From the NCBI GenBank assembly GCA_018398805.1, contig JAGFBZ010001895.1:1299001-1363000 (forward strand): a stretch of DNA of 64,000 bases. Direction: 5' to 3'. A program made the translations under genes and the position numbers. The notes under the pieces were generated by a model. It saw only the letters and a program-made list of their open reading frames with translations. It was not told the origin of the DNA and ran no database searches. The stretch is from Hirundichthys speculiger (lineage: Eukaryota; Chordata; Actinopteri; Beloniformes; Exocoetidae). This document shows, one piece after another, positions 26,266 to 45,003 of the stretch (the first letter of the stretch is position 1; each line of letters begins with the position of its first letter).

Positions 26266-29200
26266 ATGGAGTCGAGCCTCGCCTGTTTCCTCCTCTTCAC
26301 CCTCGTTGGCTTTGTCTTAACCTCTTTCAATGACCACCACCACCACAATGCCACCCACCACTATGAATACTGTGTGCTTGGAGCTGGACCGGCAGGTCTG
26401 CAGATGGGGCACTTCCTCTCCAAGGCTGGAAGAGACTACATCATCTTGGAGAGAAATTCTGGACCTGGCAGTTTCTTCAAAAAGTAAGACATTTTGGGAG
26501 AGATTTCCTTTTTTTTTTTTTTTTATTTTGGCTTTATTTCTTTGAAACATGCCCTCTTCCTCCCCCCATTCTGGCTTGTGCATCTCAAGGTATCCCAGGC
26601 ACAGGAAGCTGATTAGCATTAATAAGATCTACACGGGAAGGCAGAACCGAGAGTTCAACTTGCGCCACGACTGGAACTCGTTGCTGAGTGATAAACCCGA
26701 TCTCCTGTTCAAGAGAGTGAGCGCTGACTTCTACCCGCCGGCGGACGCCTTCCCGCTCTACCTGTCCATGTTTGTGGAGGAGCTCGGTTTGAGGGTGCGC
26801 TATGGCGTGGACGTTGGAAGAATCAGGGCAGTGCAATCAGCCACAGGAAGGAGCTACATCCTCACTGATCAACATGCTTCAGACTACATATGCAGGTAGC
26901 TTTTCAAGATGAAAAACGTTCATATGTTTGGACTGTGGGTTGCATTGTTCCCTCTTTTTTTCCCCAGCATCCTTCTGGCAGCTACAGGTCTGTGGGTTCC
27001 TCAGAAGGTAGAGTTTGTGGGCTCTGACTTGGTTGAGGGCTATGAATCCATCTCCACTAACCCCGAGGACTACAAGAACCAGGCTGTGCTGATTCTGGGA
27101 AAAGGGAACTCTGCTTTTGAAACAGCCCAGAGCATTCTGGGAAGAGCGAGTCGGGTGCACATGCTCAGCTCCAGCCCTGTTCGTCTGGCCTGGCAGACGC
27201 ATTATGTTGGAGATCTCAGGTAAAATAAACTGAGAATGCTTATAAAAAAAAACAAAAAAAACAAAACAAATCCTTTTTAACATTAGCCCGTATTTGATTT
27301 TGCTTTCCAGAGCTGTTAATAATGAGCTGATAGACACGTACCAGCTGAAGTCTCTTGATGGACTGGTGGAGGCTCGCCTGGAGAAAATTGTTATTGCTCA
27401 ACGAGAGGAGAAAGGCAGTAGGCGATCGGGTGGAGAGAATAAAAGGAAAACAGGCCGGTTGTATTTAACTTTAAATAAGTACACACAAAACAGGAATGAG
27501 AAGAACAATTCTTTTGTGACACGAGAGGAACTGCCGGGGCACCACATAGACAACTTCCCTATGCGAAAACCCTACGACCGCGTGATCCGATGCCTTGGAT
27601 TTCGATTCAATTTCAGCATATTTGACAGGTATTGACTGAAGACGTCATGGTTGGCCTCATTCATAACAATATTGTCCTTATCCTTTCATGACAACAATTT
27701 GTAAACAATTCTCCTCAGCTCAGCCTGCCCACCAAACAGTGAAAATGCAAAGGGGAGGTTGCCGGGGTTGACGGCCTGGTATGAAGGGAGCGACACCCCT
27801 GGCTTGTTTGTGCTGGGAACAGCTTCTCACTCCAGAGACTACCGCGCATCTGCTGGAGGCTTCGTCCACGGGTTCCGTTACACAGGTGAAAATCCAAAAG
27901 AACTTTATTTTGAGTCATTTTGAGCAAAATGTCATTTGTAAGTCATGTTTTTTCTCATAGCTATCCTTTTAAGTCTCTTATCTTGGTCTGTTTTGATCTG
28001 ATCTGATCTAATGGAGACAAAGTGGCTCTTTTGTGTCAGTTCTTAAAGGAATCGACAGATTAATATAAACTGTGTGGATTTTCCCTCTCAGCCCGAGCTG
28101 TACATCATGTACTTGAACACCGTTACCACGGCAACCCTTGGCCATCAACAAGACTGTTGACAACGCAGTTGCACTCCTGGGTTCTGAAGCGAGTCGGTGA
28201 AGCCTCTGGGCCGTACCAGATGTTTGAGGTGCTTGGCGACGTTATACTTCCTCCGTGGGTAAGCAGAGGCTGTTTTGACATCACCGATAATCGCTTGCTT
28301 TTTTCCAGCTGTACTCTTTCATTCATGAGATCTGACTTCAGGCCATCCATCTGTTGTTGTTTTTATGTTACATGCCCTGATTTTTTTCTCAAATCACTTA
28401 CTTTTTCCCTGCATCTACTTAGTTTGTCAGAGGAATATAGACACGGTTTTAAAAAGAAAAAGGGTAGTTGTGTGTTGTATCTCTGTAGTATTTTGACCAA
28501 AACATGTCAGTAGCATTTCATTTGTACTTTAGGAAACTGCAGGTTTTTTTTTTTTAAAAAAAAGAGAGATATGCAGTCTACTAAATTGCTTGGATAATAT
28601 ATGTTCTAAAAAAAACTCTTCACGTTTATTGTCCTGCGCGTATTTCTTCACCTTTCAGCTCTCACTGCGAGTACATTGAGGAGTTTCTACTCCAGGCTTT
28701 GCCCCAGTTCTCTTCTCTCTCTGGCCATGAAGTCTCCAGCCATGGTCTGATCGTTGTAGTCATGCAGTACGGGAAGAAGAAGATCGACTATCTGGGACGT
28801 GGCAGGGCAGAAACAGACTGGACCAAAGCTTGGAAATCCAACTTCCTACACCCTGTTTTATATTACTACGATAGACTTCCCACTGGCAAGTAAAAACTAT
28901 AGTTTTTCATCTTTCTGAAAGTTTTCAGTGTGGATAATGGCTAATCCTTTTTTTTTTTGTCAGAGGAAGAAATGAAGATGCGCCCCCATGGCTGGCCTTT
29001 GCCAAGGCCCAGGGCAGTTCATCACATGGTTGAGGACTTCCTCACAGAGTGGGAGGGTCCACTGTCTCACATCCAGCCACTGAGGCGTTTCCTGGAGCAC
29101 TGTGTCCAGACTGACCTCAGGGCCTTCTATGCAGGTGAAATAGCATGTTAACTATTGCAGTACAATCTGTGTTTTATACCGCATTTGTAAAGCTCTGTTG

Positions 29201-29566
29201 TCAACAGATTAGTGATGGTGGCCATACTTCTAAATCACACTCTCAAATCACTCACTATTGTGGGTTTTTTGTTTAAACTATATAACTGGCAGTAGTTGGA
29301 CTCATACTGATATTTCCTCCTGCCCTTCAGAATCATGTTTCCGCTCAGCGCTCACCCACCGGAGGCCGCCGCTGTTCTGTCAGCAGGGATACTTGAGGCA
29401 GCAGGGTCTCCCTCACAAGAGTCGGCTGCGGCAACACGTCCATGACACTAGACTTGTGCCGCCTGAGCAAGATGAAGCGAGCACATCAGGAGCTGACCCA
29501 GCGTTCCCCAGCTACCTGGCTCCAGCTGGAGCATCCATGTCTACAGGACTGAGACTTGACTTCTGA
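26266..29566 (+). CDS. foxred2: FOXRED2, ER FAD-dependent oxidoreductase domain protein
   Basis: FOXRED2 (ERFAD) is a flavoprotein of the ER lumen linked to ER-associated degradation. Coding exons: 26266-26483, 26590-26895, 26968-27219, 27311-27628, 27719-27885, 28092-28254, 28659-28885, 28964-29134, 29331-29566 (TGA). Total 2058 nt, 685 aa, against 684 in human. An N-terminal signal peptide ([18 protein letters not shown]) precedes a His-rich stretch. The FAD motif is [11 protein letters not shown], followed by [12 protein letters not shown] and [11 protein letters not shown]. The second dinucleotide fold is [13 protein letters not shown], then [28 protein letters not shown] and the C-terminal [12 protein letters not shown]. 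The exon 6 donor is taken as CC|GTGGGT because this is the site that keeps frame; GTAAGC four bases on would not. Intron 28886-28963 has a GC donor (GCAAGT). The protein ends in LRLDF, without the KEEL-type ER retrieval signal of the human protein. Confidence 0.95.
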
Positions 29567-30329
29567 TTGTTTTGGCTGTTAAAGTTACTTGATGTTTTTC
29601 CAAGCCTCTCAAACTTGCTACCTCCATCACCTGTAACCATTCCCTGCACAATACCAAATATTTGCAAAGACTATTATCCTACCAATCAGTGGTTTCCAAC
29701 CTCTTTTAGTTTGTGATCTTTTAAAGTACAGCTGCCTCTTCTCACAAATTGTCATCGCTATGTGTGGATATGTCTGTGTCTGATTCTTTAAGCCAAATAA
29801 TTATTTCAATTATTCATTATTTTTAATATGATAATTATTATATTAAGTTTGGGGGTCAGAAAGTACAATTATCCATTACTTATTATAAAAGAAAAGAATT
29901 CTGGGTAAAAATAATTTGCTAGCTTTTTTTCATTATCTCTTCTGTTAATCATGTTTTTTTTTTCTTTTTTTAATCCCTCACATTTATTCTATTACTTACT
30001 GGGTTTAAAACCTGCAGGCTGGAAACCACAGTTTACCACTGGAAAGGCACTTTGTTCCTTAGGGGCTTCCATTTTATTGTTATACCATAAATATTTACAT
30101 TAGATAAACTGTCATTATAAAATGCAAAAGCTGTGTAGCTGGAGATTGCTACATATGATTATCCATTTCCAATTTTTATATGATTTAACTCATTTTTATA
30201 TGAATTAAGAGATTAAACATTTATGAAAGAGTACATAAAACACCAGCCTGTCCTTTCAATTGTAATGGAAAATGTTGGTTTATTAATGTTCTTCATGATT
30301 TGCATTCGCTGAACAATAATTGATCCCTG
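29567..30329. other. foxred2 3'UTR and spacer
   Basis: AT-rich 3' flank. No AATAAA was seen close to the stop. ATTAAA at 30212-30217 is a possible poly(A) signal, giving a 3'UTR near 650 nt. No other feature seen. Confidence 0.4.
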
Positions 30330-30419
30330 ATTGGTCCAGCATGGACGCTCTTTGATTGGCTGTTTCGTTCCGTTGATCCTATTGGACCGCAGCAAATAAA
30401 CAACGTCGGATCTGATTGG
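30330..30419 (+). promoter_or_regulatory. ankrd54: ankrd54 promoter: array of four inverted CCAAT boxes
   Basis: ATTGG occurs at 30330, 30355, 30381 and 30415, all in the same orientation and 25-34 bp apart, about 300 bp before the ankrd54 ATG. Multiple evenly spaced CCAAT boxes are typical NF-Y promoters. No TATA box in the right place. Confidence 0.6.
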
Positions 30420-30716
30420 TCCGTGCAGCTATGACGCTGCTGGCTGTACAATGGCAGTGCCTCTTACTGTTTTCACGCTGAGAAATGGAAAATAGGGCAC
30501 ATCGACATCTTGGTGTTGTGAATACGAAAATATCAGTTGTTTAGGTTCTTCAAATGGTCCGTGATGGGGAGGCTTTGATGGTTGATGACGCTCCGTGCAA
30601 TGGGCCCGGTTTTAACTGACGCATCCTGGTGAAGGCTGCGTTTCCTTTCGGGTTTGGCAGGAGTCGTAAAAAGAGAGAGTGTTATGTAAAACAGCTTCCC
30701 CATGTTACCATAAAAT

Positions 30717-37424
<6,708 letters not shown>

Positions 37425-38158
37425 AAGAACAGCATAAAGAGTGGAAGCCCTGCTCTGCATTAAGCAGGAAAAGCCTCTGCTTCTCCAGCCCACAGCCATT
37501 CAAGCAACATCTGAACCGTGATTCTGGGGATGTCTGAACTCGATGCTTAGCTGAAGTACTGCTTGAATTGGACAGATGTACACATTATTATTTTAACCTA
37601 GATGAGAAAGTATTGAATGGCACTAGTGAAGTTTTATTTCTGGTTTTGTCACTAAGAACAACATGCTATCATTGACAACAAAGTCATTTTTAACTTGGTT
37701 AAAATAAACAGACATCTAGTCTTAAAAACCAGTACTGTTGGTGGATATGGAAAAAAGCTTGTCATATGTAAGCTTTAAAGAATAATAATGATGATAATAA
37801 TAATGATAACAATAATGATAACATGTCCTAAGGACAAACTATATTGACGAAAGGAAGTTTGGAGCAGGCATCAACTCAGAAATATAGTGGGACCTTTTCA
37901 TTGTTTGTCAAAGTGATCGAGTCAAAGTGTTTGTCTGTGTTCTCACATGATCTTTTGCCTCCATTAATTGACAAATTATGTATTATAAGACCAAGTGATT
38001 TAACGGTTTGATTAACTGTTTTTTTGTTGTTGTTGTAGTTGTTGCTTTAAAAAAAATTCAAGATCAGAATTGTATTTGTTTACTTTTTGTATTGCATGGG
38101 TGTGTTTCTTTGTGAACTTGTTTTCCAAAAGATTTGTTGTTGGAAATTGATCTGAACC

Positions 38159-38164
38159 AATAAA
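38159..38164 (+). terminator. ankrd54: ankrd54 poly(A) signal
   Basis: AATAAA 735 bp after the ankrd54 stop, followed by a GT-containing stretch (TGGGGCAGTGTCGTTG). It is the first canonical signal with a plausible downstream element. Confidence 0.6.
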
Positions 38165-38348
38165 TATCTTTTACTATACTTATGGGGCAGTGTCGTTGAT
38201 ACAGCATTATATAAAATTGTATTTTTTTATTTTTTTTTGGTATGCATTTTAATATACTGTTTATTATAGGAGCATTAAATGACAACAACTTTGGAGTTGT
38301 CATTGAGAAAAGTGAATGGTAGCCGCGTAATGTGATTTTTGTAGGCTG

Positions 38349-38445
38349 ATTGGCTGCGTCGCCAAAGCCCCGCCCCCACCACGTATTGTTGCTAGCGAAA
38401 ATAAAGATGGCGGATGGACCCGCGTAAATTGGAGATGCCATTGAG
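38349..38445 (+). promoter_or_regulatory. hmgxb4: hmgxb4 promoter and probable non-coding exon 1
   Basis: Inverted CCAAT (ATTGG) at 38349-38353, a GC box CCCCGCCCCC around 38369-38378 and an AAGATGGCGG YY1-like initiator at 38404-38413. A likely donor (TTGAG then GTAGTA) at 38446 would end exon 1. The coding exon starts at a 3' splice site at 39095/39096. Only about 190 bp separates the ankrd54 poly(A) signal from this promoter. Confidence 0.55.
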
Positions 38446-39165
38446 GTAGTACAATTTAATAAACTAATTATTTCTGAACTCTGGATATTTGCAAATGTGC
38501 CGTTCCACGAGTACAAAGGAAATGGACGCATCAGTAAATAAAATGCATGTCTGCCGGAGTGTTTAGTCCACTTGAGGCGACCTCGGCCCAGCGGCTGAGG
38601 AAAGCCTCAGCGTTTCCTTAACCTCCTTCACCGGTAAACAGAGCGCAAACTCGGCGAGGACGTTCCCAAGTGGTGGAAATGTTGGAAAGCTGGAGTGTCA
38701 AAGTGAAGAGAAAGGGGGTGTGTTTGTGTGTGTGTCTCTGCGAAAGTAGGCGGGAATTTGTATTACTATAATTTTCTGTGCTGGTCAGTGGGCGACAGAC
38801 TAAACCGTTATTGAAATCATAGCGAAAATTGCGGGGTTTTTCCTCTGGTTGCGGCTCTTGTCCACTTTTTGAGCTCATCCAGGTGCCTCGCAGTGTTTTG
38901 CTGCTTTGGGTATCTGATGTAGGATCAGTCCGACACCATAGGCAAGCCATCATCTCTGTATATGAAGAAATAACAGACATTGCTTTGATTTTGCGCTCAC
39001 ATTTAAAAAGCCCTTCCATCTATTGCCGGGTAGGAAATATCTTTCTTGTTCAATAGCTTGACTTCAATTTTAATCTTTTTGTGTTTACTCAACAGGACAG
39101 CACCCTACCTTTAAGGTTGCCCACGGCATCCCACGATAAGTAAACGTGTTGACATAGGAGAAACC

Positions 39166-42100
39166 ATGGCTTACGAGGAGATAAAGGGTAAACGAGGGAG
39201 TCTTGATGTCTTTATGTAATGTAATTGACTGTGGTTCTTATTTCTAGACTTACCATACATTTAGATTTTTGTTCTGTCTGAAATAAAATTATGAGAAGTT
39301 ACAAAAACAAACAAAAAAAAAACATTTAGTGCATCTCCACTGATTAACTTCTCAGAATGTATATTTGCAGATAGAAATACAATTGCAAAAGGCATGCAGC
39401 TAGTCCTATTATCTAAACCATGTTAAATACAGCATTTCCCAATTAACTTGTGGGGGCATCTTTGGTAAGGTAAGCCTTTTCATGTGTATTTCGTAAACTT
39501 TAGATCTGGGAATGGAGGGGGATAGAGGCCTGGTGGCTGGTCGTAGCCAGCGGGAGAAGAGGAGGTCATACAAAGATCTGTTACGAGAGGAGGAAGAAAT
39601 TGCTGCCCAGGTACGAAAGACGTCAAAGAAACGCCCAAAAGTAAGTTATATGTCTTCATTAACTTAAGAAGTGATGTTAATGCTCATTACAGTGTTTTCA
39701 AATAAATTGTATCATGTCAATGCAAATCAGGACTCAGAACTTTTCATGCTGGGTGGGGACTTGCACAAAAAGAAGAAGAGACATAGCGATGACTACTATT
39801 ACAGAGGTGAGAGGTTATACTGTTATAAACTCATGAGACTATGGTGTACTGTAATAGTCTTTCTTATGATAAATGTTCTACTTCTTCTCTATTAGACCAC
39901 GATGGTTCAGGCCCACCTCCCCATAAGAAAAAGCACAAGTCTGTAGATCGCTCACCACCTCTTTCATCCCCTACATCATCACACCCAACAGATACAGCAA
40001 TGGGCCTCCTACAGGCCATCACCTCTCCTTTAGCCACAGGTTCAGACCCCAGCCCCCACTTGCACAAGAAACCCTCCTACCCCTCCTTCTCATCTCACTC
40101 TTCCAAGGACCGGAAACGTGAGAGCAGCAGCAGTGGAAGTGGAAGCAAAGGGAGCCACTCCTTCTCACACTCCCGCCCCGTGTCTTCATCATCGTCATCC
40201 TCCAAGAAGCACTCATCCTCTTCCTCGAAGTCGTCTCTGTTTCACGGCGGAACTCCCAAAGAGGAGCCGTTGACTTTACGCGAGGCCGATGGCCTGAAAA
40301 TGAAGCTCATCATGTCGCCGGAGAAGGAGGAACCAGAAAGCTTCCCGTTCGCGCCGCACTCATCCAAAGGAAGTGTGAAGAAGGAGAAGGATAGAGAGAG
40401 GATACAGCAGTCAAAGTCCCCCAAGAAGAAGCTGCAGCAGAGCAGAGACCCGTTGCCGATAGTGGGGAAGGAGGTGGAGGTGGAAGGTATCATGGTGCAA
40501 TCTTCTGATAGTAGAATACAGTCTGTTTATACACATCCACTGCTAGACATTGAGCTTGATGTGTAATGATCATTTCTCTCTTGTACAGGTCATTATGGAG
40601 GTGGTATGGGGGATGATAGCTCTTCTTCAGGGGGAGAATTGGAGGCTGGTGAACTGGTTATAGATGATTCATATACACACTTGTCAAAAAAGAAGAAGAA
40701 GAGCAAGAAAAGCAAGAAGAAAAAGGACAAAGAAAAAGACAGAGACAAGGATAAAAGTGGAAAAGACAAGAAGCACAGCAAGGGATTTCAAGGTGAGTTA
40801 CCTGTTGGTTTAAAGAAACGTGTTTGGCAGTGATCACTGTTGTTAAGTCTTGTAGTTTTGTTTTGCTTTGATTTGTGCAACTGCAGAGATTTTCTGCTTT
40901 ATATGATTGTAGTTTTCTACATGCACATGGGTGGTAACAGGAAAGGAAACGCAACATTTTGCATGAAGAATCATTTTTTATTATTCCACAGGTGGGGAAG
41001 CTGCTCAGCTTCCCATAGTGGCCACTAGTTTTATCCACAGGGACTTATTTTAAGGAAGTGAAAAGATTCCTTCAAACTGCAGATTTCCACATCTCCAGTT
41101 CGGTTAATGCACCTGCCTCGCTGCTGCATGTATGGCTAGAGTGGATCTGAGTTGCATCACATAGAAAGTGTGCTTGAGCTTTAGCTGCAGCACCACAAAT
41201 GAGTCACTTTGATTTTCTGGAGCTGTGGGTGTTTTTCAGTTTGTGCTTTTGAAATGAATCACCATGAACCCAACTCTTCACTGCATCGCAGCTGCTGGTC
41301 TTGGCTTGTTCGCTTAGGCTGCTCTGTCTCCAGTCCACTCATTAACACAGGCACGAAGCATTTAATATTGCATTCACTGACAGTAAGCCGTTCCTGAGGT
41401 ATACCTTAAAGTTAACTCATTTTTTGTCTTTTGGTAACAATTGACCACGAGATGACACATAAAATGGAGCTGCTGAGAGTAAACAAGCAATTAGAAACAT
41501 TCAATGCTGCAAGTGCCACCTCAGATGTACCAGATAATGGTACAGTAAGGAATGAATCATTTATTGTTGCTGAAGTTTAATTTGTCTAGTTTTAAGACGT
41601 GCCATTGTTGATAAATGGTAAATGGTCTGCATTTATAGTGTCTTTTTAACTTGTATGTTTTCTATAAAACACTTTGCAATATGTTTTCCATTCATTCAAA
41701 CACTTAATTTTCTTTATATGCACTATATATACAGTATGAAGTGCTTTATTTCTACAATTACATCCCAGTGAAGATCTCTGGGAGCAGCTTGGGGTTCAGT
41801 GTCTTGTTCAAAGACACTACAGTTTGTAGCAGTACTGGGGATTTAACTGCCAACTTTCGAGTTGGAGGCTGACTTACTGAGCCAGAGGCGTCCAGAATGA
41901 ACCGATTTTATTAAATAAAACACCAAACGAATCAGTGCTTATAAACATTCTTTAAAAAGCTTTAATAATTACACAGTAATAGTCATAGTAGTATGTCACA
42001 AATGTTTGATGAAATAATGCAGTAGTTTTTGTTTAGGCTGATGCTGTAAATATACAGTGACAGCCATATTTCCTATAAAAAGCTTAAAGTTAGAAAGTGT

Positions 42101-44145
42101 AACTTTGTTGCCATGTCTTCCTGAATGTGAATAAGTTGCACCAAATCAGGACCCTTACTTTTCTGATAATTATGATTCTTTGAAGTTGACGGCTCTGAAA
42201 TGGCAGAACCCTTTTAGCCATTTGTGGTTAATTTCAGGCCGCCTATAGTTTCAGACAGATTTACATTTGTTTTAAAGATGATATTACACTTTTGGTATTT
42301 GTGTGAAACTGCTGCTAAAAAGTTGCCAACTTGAGTGGCGCCATCTTGACTTGACTTCTCTCTCCTTTGCTCACTTTTCACAGATGCATGATTCCTTCTG
42401 TATTTCTATTAATTGATGGTGTCTGTTGTAATGTTTTACATTACTAGTATCAATACTGTTCTTCCTGTTCTTGCATAACAATCATAACTCTATAATAACC
42501 TTAAGCTTAGCATTGTTAGCATCTATCGACTTTTATAGTCGGTGAGATGACACAACAGAGGCGAAGGTTTTGGTATTAATATTTTCCTCACAGGTGTGGG
42601 ACAGACTAGAATAACAAACAGGCAAATTAACAAGCAAATAAAGTCACATTGGTTTCTAAAGAGAACAGACGTGACCCTGGAAAAGCCTGTACAACTGTAG
42701 CGGAAGCACTGATGCACAATCCTGCAAACTTTCATCCTTTGTATCACTTTCACCAGACTCCTCAAGAAGCCACAGCCACGCCCATCCCACAGTCACCCAC
42801 AGTGCTGTTGGTCCGAATGTACGCCATGAGCAAACCCATCACTCCACACCACCAAGGCCACGACGGAACAGCAGAGAAGAAGAAGAAGAAAGAGGAGAAA
42901 GACAGAGAAAAGCATGAGAAGGATAAAGATAAGGTGAGGTGACATTATGTTGTTTTTCTTGGGTGTTTGGGCAGCTGGAAATAATGATCTGGTTTTTGTC
43001 CCTCCTTTTTGTAAAACTATTTATTTACTTCTTTTCCTGGTCTAGCCCAAGAAGAAGAACACAACAGCCTATCAGGTGTTTTGTAAGGAGTACAGGGTCA
43101 ACATAAATGCCGAGCAGCCAGGACTAGGTGAGCAAAGTTTTGATACGCATTCCTTCAAACAAAACTAAAATAAACCATAAAGCACATGAATGCTTGTCTC
43201 ATCTGCAGATTTTGGTGAGTTAAGCAAAAAGCTGGCAGAAGTATGGAAAGCAATGCCAGAGAAAGACAAACTAGTAAGTTTTTCATGTTATCCAGTTTAA
43301 TAGAATATAAATGTTGTGTTTGCAGCTGTGGTATAAAACTGAACGTTGCATGTTTTTTTTTTTAATGCTCTCCTTCAAAGGTTTGGAGGCAAAAAGCTCA
43401 ATATTTGCAGCACAAACAAAACAAAGCTGAAGCCACCACAGTGAAACACAAGCCCTCCAGCGAGGTTAAAAACAAAGGTATCTTTGATTGTCCTGGAGAT
43501 TTTAACTTCATTTATTTCAGTTCTTTTCTCCTCTCCTGGTTGAATCTCACTGCCTTTGTCTCTAAACGACATTTTGTTCACCGCAGTCGGTGGGAACGGC
43601 AGCAGGGATGGTGTCGCCAACCAGAACGCCCGGCTCCATGTCCCTGTCGCCGGCTCGAGTGCCAGATGTGGATCCCATCGATGCAGCGGCTCACCTGCAG
43701 CTGCTTGGAGAATCTCCTGTCTCTGATCGGACATCGGCTGCAGGAAACGGAAGTGAGTTTCTGCATCCGCGTGCACTAGATTAATAAACTGAGAGAAGCA
43801 ATCCCAGCTTTCTGTCCATTTTCAGTAAAATTAGTAAGACATGTGACTGGCGTTTCTCTGTGTTAGGGCATGGTGGCGGTGTCTGGGAGTTTGTCTGTTC
43901 TCCTGGACTCGATCCTGTGCGCGCTGGGCCCGCTGACCTGTCTCACAGCACAGATACCACAGTTGAACGGCTGCCCTCGAAATGTCTTGGTACAGTATTA
44001 ATGAGGTGTCATATCAAAAATAAAATTATTTTGCCCGCCTAAAAAGTTCCTTGATGTCAAAATAATGCAAATGCCTTTTTTTTTTTTTTTTTTAAACCAG
44101 TCAAATACGTTGGACAACATCGCCTACATCATGCCTGGACTGTGA
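39166..44145 (+). CDS. hmgxb4: HMGXB4 (HMG2L1), HMG-box nuclear protein (two apparent +1 frameshifts)
   Basis: HMGXB4 is a nuclear HMG-box protein reported in transcription repression, Wnt signalling and the NURF complex. Coding exons: 39166-39187, 39504-39640, 39731-39806, 39896-40486, 40589-40792, 42701-42933, 43046-43127, 43209-43273, 43381-43477, 43587-43752, 43867-43989, 44101-44145 (TGA). Total 1841 nt; less two bases this is 612 aa, against 601 in human. Conserved blocks are [58 protein letters not shown], a poly-Lys tract, the HMG box ([10 protein letters not shown] to [11 protein letters not shown]) and the C-terminal [10 protein letters not shown]. The exon at 42701 uses an upstream 3' splice site; the stronger-looking CAG at 42757-42759 would put the exon out of phase. 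Exon 43381-43477 has one A too many (run 43468-43472) and exon 43587-43752 one C too many (43716-43717). Confidence 0.94.
41612..41889 (-). repeat. Degraded tRNA-SINE-like repeat in hmgxb4 intron
   Basis: The plus strand reads AAATGGTAAATGGTCTGCAT at the left, then GGGGTTCAGTGTCTTGTTCA, and ends with ACTTACTGAGCCAGAG. This order matches a very common teleost repeat whose complement starts with a tRNA-like CTGGCTCAGT and an internal B-box-like region. This copy is diverged (B box GTTAAATCC), so transcription is unlikely. Confidence 0.55.
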
Positions 44146-44768
44146 GAAAAAGGAGGATTCTCTATTTGGAGTAATATGGCATTGAGGGTCTACAGACTCC
44201 ACTGGAGGTGTCCTGTCCTAGAGAAACTCTTGGACTTTAATTTAAGCCACTGCTTGGCATCTGAAAATCTGGATGCTTCTCGTGTCGACCTGTTTTTAAA
44301 GCGCTTTTTAAAAAAAAGAAAAAAGAAAAAGAAGACTAGTAATTTTCTAATTTCTGTATTTTTAAATCAAACATTTTACTGGACTTGTTCATCGCCTCAT
44401 GTTGGTTTTACTGTTACTGTACAGCAGTCTGTCTTAGGAACGGGTGTATGTTTTTATGTGCTGTGTTGAATGAACGTAAATATTCGACTGACCACGTCTG
44501 ATAGGATTCCTTTTTACTAAATGACGCAGACACATTTTAACTGTGTCATTGGCTCCCAATCTGTAATATTTATCACACCTCCTTAGTTTTTCTTTTAAAA
44601 AAAAAAAATGTATAAAGTACTTGTTTTATACATTTGATTTTTTACAGTGCATACAGTGTTTAGATTTTGACATTGTGAAGGAATTTTAATAATGATGCTT
44701 TAAAAAAACAAACAAAAAAAAACTCTTCTTGGTGCAACATTGTCACAATGAGGAGCTATTCCAACAAC

Positions 44769-44774
44769 ATTAAA
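44769..44774 (+). terminator. hmgxb4: hmgxb4 poly(A) signal (ATTAAA)
   Basis: ATTAAA about 624 bp after the stop codon, in a T-rich context, and about 230 bp before the start codon of the next gene. No AATAAA was seen in the 3'UTR. Confidence 0.45.
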
Positions 44775-45003
44775 ATATCTGTTTTATTGAAGCCTAAGGG
44801 TTTTTATTGTCCATTTGCTTTACAAAAGTGAGATGGGTGTTTGGGTTAAAGTGAAATTGAGGTGCCAGCACCGGTACAACAGATGGAGCTGTGCTCGCAG
44901 CTGCAGCAGAGGCGGGCCGCTCTGACTCCGGACTCAGCACTCAGCACTCAGGACTCAGGAAGTGTATTCATCCGCGACTCAACGCCGAGACACCGCAGCA
45001 GAA

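Noticed and set aside
28255..28260. Frameshift in foxred2 at the exon ending near 28258
   Set aside because: Use of the GTGGGT donor at 28255 restores phase, so no sequence error is needed.
42760..42933. hmgxb4 exon starting at the CAG at 42757-42759
   Set aside because: Phase would not match the preceding exon; the 3' splice site before 42701 keeps frame without any indel.
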